Shown one piece after another: positions 60,885 through 64,000 of a stretch of 64,000 bases of DNA. Location of the stretch: positions 25,010,927 to 25,074,926 of the forward strand of contig CM042987.1 of assembly GCA_023678885.1 (NCBI GenBank). The letters are read 5' to 3'. The stretch comes from Pogostemon cablin. Lineage: Eukaryota > Streptophyta > Magnoliopsida > Lamiales > Lamiaceae. The position numbers and the translations under genes are program-made. The notes under the pieces are model-generated. The model saw only the letters and a program-made list of their open reading frames with translations, searched no databases and was not told where the DNA came from. Every line of letters starts with the position of its first letter. Positions within the stretch are counted from its first letter, which is position 1.

Positions 60885-63800
60885 ACTAAAAGACATTATA
60901 TTTACTTGTCCAAATTAAATGATTAGAAAGAATCTTGGTTTTGATCATTACTGCTTAAGAAAATACATGTGTATTCTCACAAAGGACGTCTCATGATGCC
61001 TATTAAAGTCTCTAGTGAAGAGATGAGAGGTTCATAGAAATATGATGGTCTCATGTAACTCTTCGGATTCTTGAGTAAATTAAAAGGCAGAAGATCATGG
61101 TTAAATTGATGAATGAATTGGAAAAGCTTGGAATAGAAATTGAAAAGGAAACCTAAATCAATTTATTCTTCACAATTTGTCTAGATGTTTTGAGCAAGTT
61201 CTACCTGAAATACGAGAGATTGTATATGGTGGGAAACTTCTAACAAAACATGTGGCAAAAGAAAGCCATTTTTCATCATGATCTGAACAAGTTTAATATC
61301 TTATTTACTAATGGTTTAAACATGATTAGTGATGGCATCTACTGACTCGAAGTATGTAGATACTGGAATCACTAAATGTTTATCACTGAGTAAGAATAAG
61401 ATTTTTAATAACATGGGTAAAACTACAAAGGTAGTGGCTATTGCAGTGGGAGTTGTTTATTTATCTCATGATAAGAATAAACGATTGATTATGAGAAATT
61501 ATCTTTTCGTACGTTTCATGGAAAGAATTTAATTTCGGTTTCTATGCATTAACGGATGGACACTTCATTTCATTTAAATGACATGGTCATAGTAATGCGA
61601 AATGAGGTTATAACCCGTTAAAGTACGTTGGTGGATAAAAAGTATACTCTTGAATCATGTACATCCCACAGATGCAATAAATAGTAATTAAATAATGCAT
61701 CTTCTAATATGAGTAAGAGAAAGGAACCTTCGGAGATGAACTAAACATACATTTGGCGTCTAAGACTAATTCATTTTACTTGAGTAGGATTCAAAAGTTG
61801 ATAGCCGAAGACCGTAAGGTTTATCTGAAGTGGAAACTATCGGACTTGCGAGTCTTGCTTGGAAGTAAAAATGATTAAATGCCTTTTCAAGGCTGTGGGG
61901 TGTAGAGCCAAAGATATATATGTTGGAATTAGTTCATTCTGATTCAAGCGAACCTAATATTATCCAGGTGAGAGGTGGTTATGAATATTCAAAAATTATT
62001 CTGGAAACCAATATATTTATGTGATGCACTGCATGTCTAAGTTCTTTGATTAATTCAAGAATTGTAAGGCTGGTACAGTGAAGCGTCATGGAAAATATAT
62101 TAAGTCATTACGATTTAATCATTATGGCGAATACCTCTTGGGATAGTTAGGAGCTATTGATCAGAAGTTGAGATTAAATCTCAAGTTGACCACACCGGGC
62201 ATGCCCCAGCTGAATGGTGTGGTGGGTAGAAGGTATAAGGCTCTTATGGTTATGATTAGATAGATGATGAATTATTTGGAATAATTAAATTCATTTTATG
62301 GATATACCCTAGATACAGTAATTCGTGAAACATTTGTCTGTATATGGGATATCCTAGAAAAATAGAGGGTGATTTATTTAGTCCAAAAGATCGAAGGGTG
62401 ATTGTCAACACAAACACTAGATTTTTGGAAAAGGACTATGTAATAAATCACAAACCCATGTATAAGTTGTTCTAAAGTAAGTGAGAGGACAACACTAAGT
62501 ATAAGTACCAAGTGTACAAGAGGATATACCACAAGGTAAACTGCAACGCGTGTCACGTCTGATACACAATTACATGTAGTGCCTTGTCATAGTGGGAGGG
62601 TTGTATGACAACCCATAAATATATGTTTTGGGCGAGTCGTGGGACTTGATCCCTAGTGAACATGGTATTATCCCACGGATACGACGTAGCACTACAAGAT
62701 TAAAATGCGGAATCTTAGTAAGTTGCAATGAATGTTGAAATAGAATCTACGGATTCTATATTAAGTCTGGAGCTTGAACGATCACTAAAATGGTGTAAAA
62801 GCCATTGCAAGTGGTCAAGGGAAATAAAAGAGGATCATACGGAAAGGTGAAAATCTTGGAAGCAAAGCTTGTTGCGAAAGATGTACTCAGAAAGAAATGG
62901 TTCGATTATGAGGAAACATGTTCGCTGGTAGCTATGCTTATGTTGATCCGGATTCTTTTATTTATTGCTGCTCATATTGAATTATGAGGAACAACAAATA
63001 GATGTCAAGATAGCTTTCCTGATTGGAAGTCTTGAGGAAAACATCTATGTGAAGCAACCAGAATAATTCATTGCAAAGTACTAATAGCATTTTGATAGTA
63101 AGCTTAAAATTGTCCAGCGATGGACTAAAGCAAGCTTTAAGATCGTGAAGCATTTGTTTTGATTAGGTAATCCAGTGGCATGGATTTAAATCAATGAGCG
63201 GATGAGTCTTGTGTGTTGTATAGAGTGACGAAAACGTGGTGGTGTTTCTTGTACTATACGTAGATAGTATCTTGCTCATTGGAGATAATGAAAGAGTATT
63301 ATCGGGCTTATGGGTACGGTTTATAAAGCGGTAAAGATGAAGGACTTAAGAAAGGCAAAATACATCCTTTTGATCACGGTAATACGGATCACAAGAAAGG
63401 ATGTTATGCTTATCTCAAGTTTCATAAAATGATACAGTCCATACTCGTTTAGCATGTAAATTTATCTAAGTGAATGTGTCTTTGAGACACAAGAAGAAGA
63501 TAAAGTAGATGAAAGCGGTTCCTTATGCTTCGGCGAATAAGGAAGCTTAATCTAAAGAATGCTATGAGCGAAGTTGGATATCTGTGTTGCTGAACGCATG
63601 AACAGAAGGTATCAACGTAACCCGGAACAAGAATGATGAACTGTAGTAAGACATATATAAAGTGCCTGAGAAGGACTGGAAATTATATGTGGATTTACTA
63701 AACAGATTCACTGCTTCTTGTGGATAACGTAGATTCAGATTTTTTAGACAGATTGGACGGCAGTAAATTCTCCTCAAAGGTTATGTGTTTAATCTTAGGA

Positions 63801-64000
63801 AGTAGAGTCATAATGTGGAGGAGTGTTATATAGAAATATATTTCAGACTCCGGACTCCATCATGGAAAGATGATGAATTGGAGCCTATGGGGCAGCCAAA
63901 GTATCTATATGACTCTAGAGACTTCATGATGGACTTTGAAGTGTTTCTAAGTTTGCCCAAGGTAATCACAATTTACATTGATTATATTGGTGCAGTTGCA
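60885..64000 (+). pseudogene. E3 gag-pol remnant, incomplete at window end
   Basis: The fragment order is the same as in E2. The protease piece is at 61,329-61,532, with D-T-G at 61,359-61,367. The pre-integrase finger region is at about 61,750-61,910 and retains CESC. At the integrase end QLNGVVGRR the catalytic Glu is Gly (62,225-62,227). RT is partly open at 62,805-62,987. A stop at 63,064-63,066 is shared with the other elements. YVDS is at 63,257-63,268. RNase H runs off the window. Stops and frameshifts throughout rule out a working polyprotein. Confidence 0.88.
62805..62987 (+). pseudogene. E3 reverse transcriptase N-terminal fragment
   Basis: Sixty open codons include LEAKLVAKDVLRKKWFDYEE followed by TCSLVAMLMLIRILLFIAAH. 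This is the characteristic start of copia RT, where family members read 'KARLVAKG..Q..GIDYEETFSPVA....IR.LL..AA'. A stop follows. The next RT piece (DVKIAFLIGSLEENIYVKQP) starts about 12 bp further on in another frame. The E2 counterpart at about 49,150-49,310 has an additional frameshift near 49,190. Confidence 0.75.

Larger units (their letters stand above)
57133..64000 (+). mobile_element. E3: Ty1-copia LTR retrotransposon, cut by the window end
   Basis: E3 begins TGTTGGATTA after ATTAT. It has a 1,196-bp 5' LTR, a primer binding site, a leader with a GC-rich part and a TGGGCY cluster, and a broken gag-pol. Alignment with E2 places the window end at about E2 position 50,303, so roughly 240 bp of interior and the 3' LTR are missing. 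The interior is very close to E2 except in the GC-rich slot. Its 5' LTR resembles the LTR end at 1-190 in the last 190 bp. Confidence 0.94.

Noticed and set aside
1..64000. tRNA or rRNA genes
   Set aside because: No cloverleaf with A and B box spacing or rRNA-like conserved stretch was found; the tRNA-like matches are only the primer binding sites.

Overview
This window looks like plant nuclear heterochromatin, probably from a flowering plant. The evidence is Ty1-copia LTR retrotransposons primed by initiator tRNA-Met (TGGTATCAGAGC next to the LTR), nested insertions with 5-bp target duplications, and about 39 kb of AT-rich satellite. I found no intact host gene, rRNA, tRNA or CRISPR array. 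The species cannot be named from the sequence.

Layout. Positions 1-190 are the right end of a copia LTR. Positions 191-28,579 are satellite array 1, built from a 21-bp monomer (TTCATCATGATG followed by CTCATTTCC) and organised into very long higher-order repeats of about 5.3-6.9 kb. Element E1 (28,580-38,288, target duplication CTTAT) interrupts the satellite. Its 3' LTR is itself split by a solo LTR (35,745-36,955, target duplication GTTAT). Array 2 (38,289-43,532) has 1.6-kb higher-order repeats. Element E2 (43,533-51,747, target duplication CCATC) has two LTRs of 1,202 bp each. Array 3 (51,748-57,132) follows. Element E3 (57,133 to beyond 64,000) is cut by the window end about 240 bp before its expected 3' LTR. 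All insertions have the same orientation.

The three elements share one plan: LTR, PBS, a leader of about 2.4 kb, a decayed gag-pol of about 3.3 kb, a polypurine tract and an LTR. Protease, integrase, reverse transcriptase and RNase H can be recognised only in fragments. All three carry a stop at the same codon of the RT, YVDS in place of the usual YVDD, and a lost integrase glutamate. The simplest reading is a non-autonomous lineage that descends from an already defective parent and is moved by proteins from elsewhere. The first part of the leader is a variable slot: E1 has a 62-bp tandem repeat there, while E2 and E3 have GC-rich sequence.

History inferred from the sequence: the 21-bp unit was amplified, then higher-order units were duplicated with nested deletions and duplications. 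E1 inserted first (LTRs differ by roughly 2-3% by eye), followed by the solo LTR inside E1. E2 is younger (10 differences counted in 1,202 bp). Unoccupied copies of the E1 and E2 insertion sites remain elsewhere in the arrays. The many long open frames in the satellite arise because the repeat length is a multiple of three; I do not call them genes.
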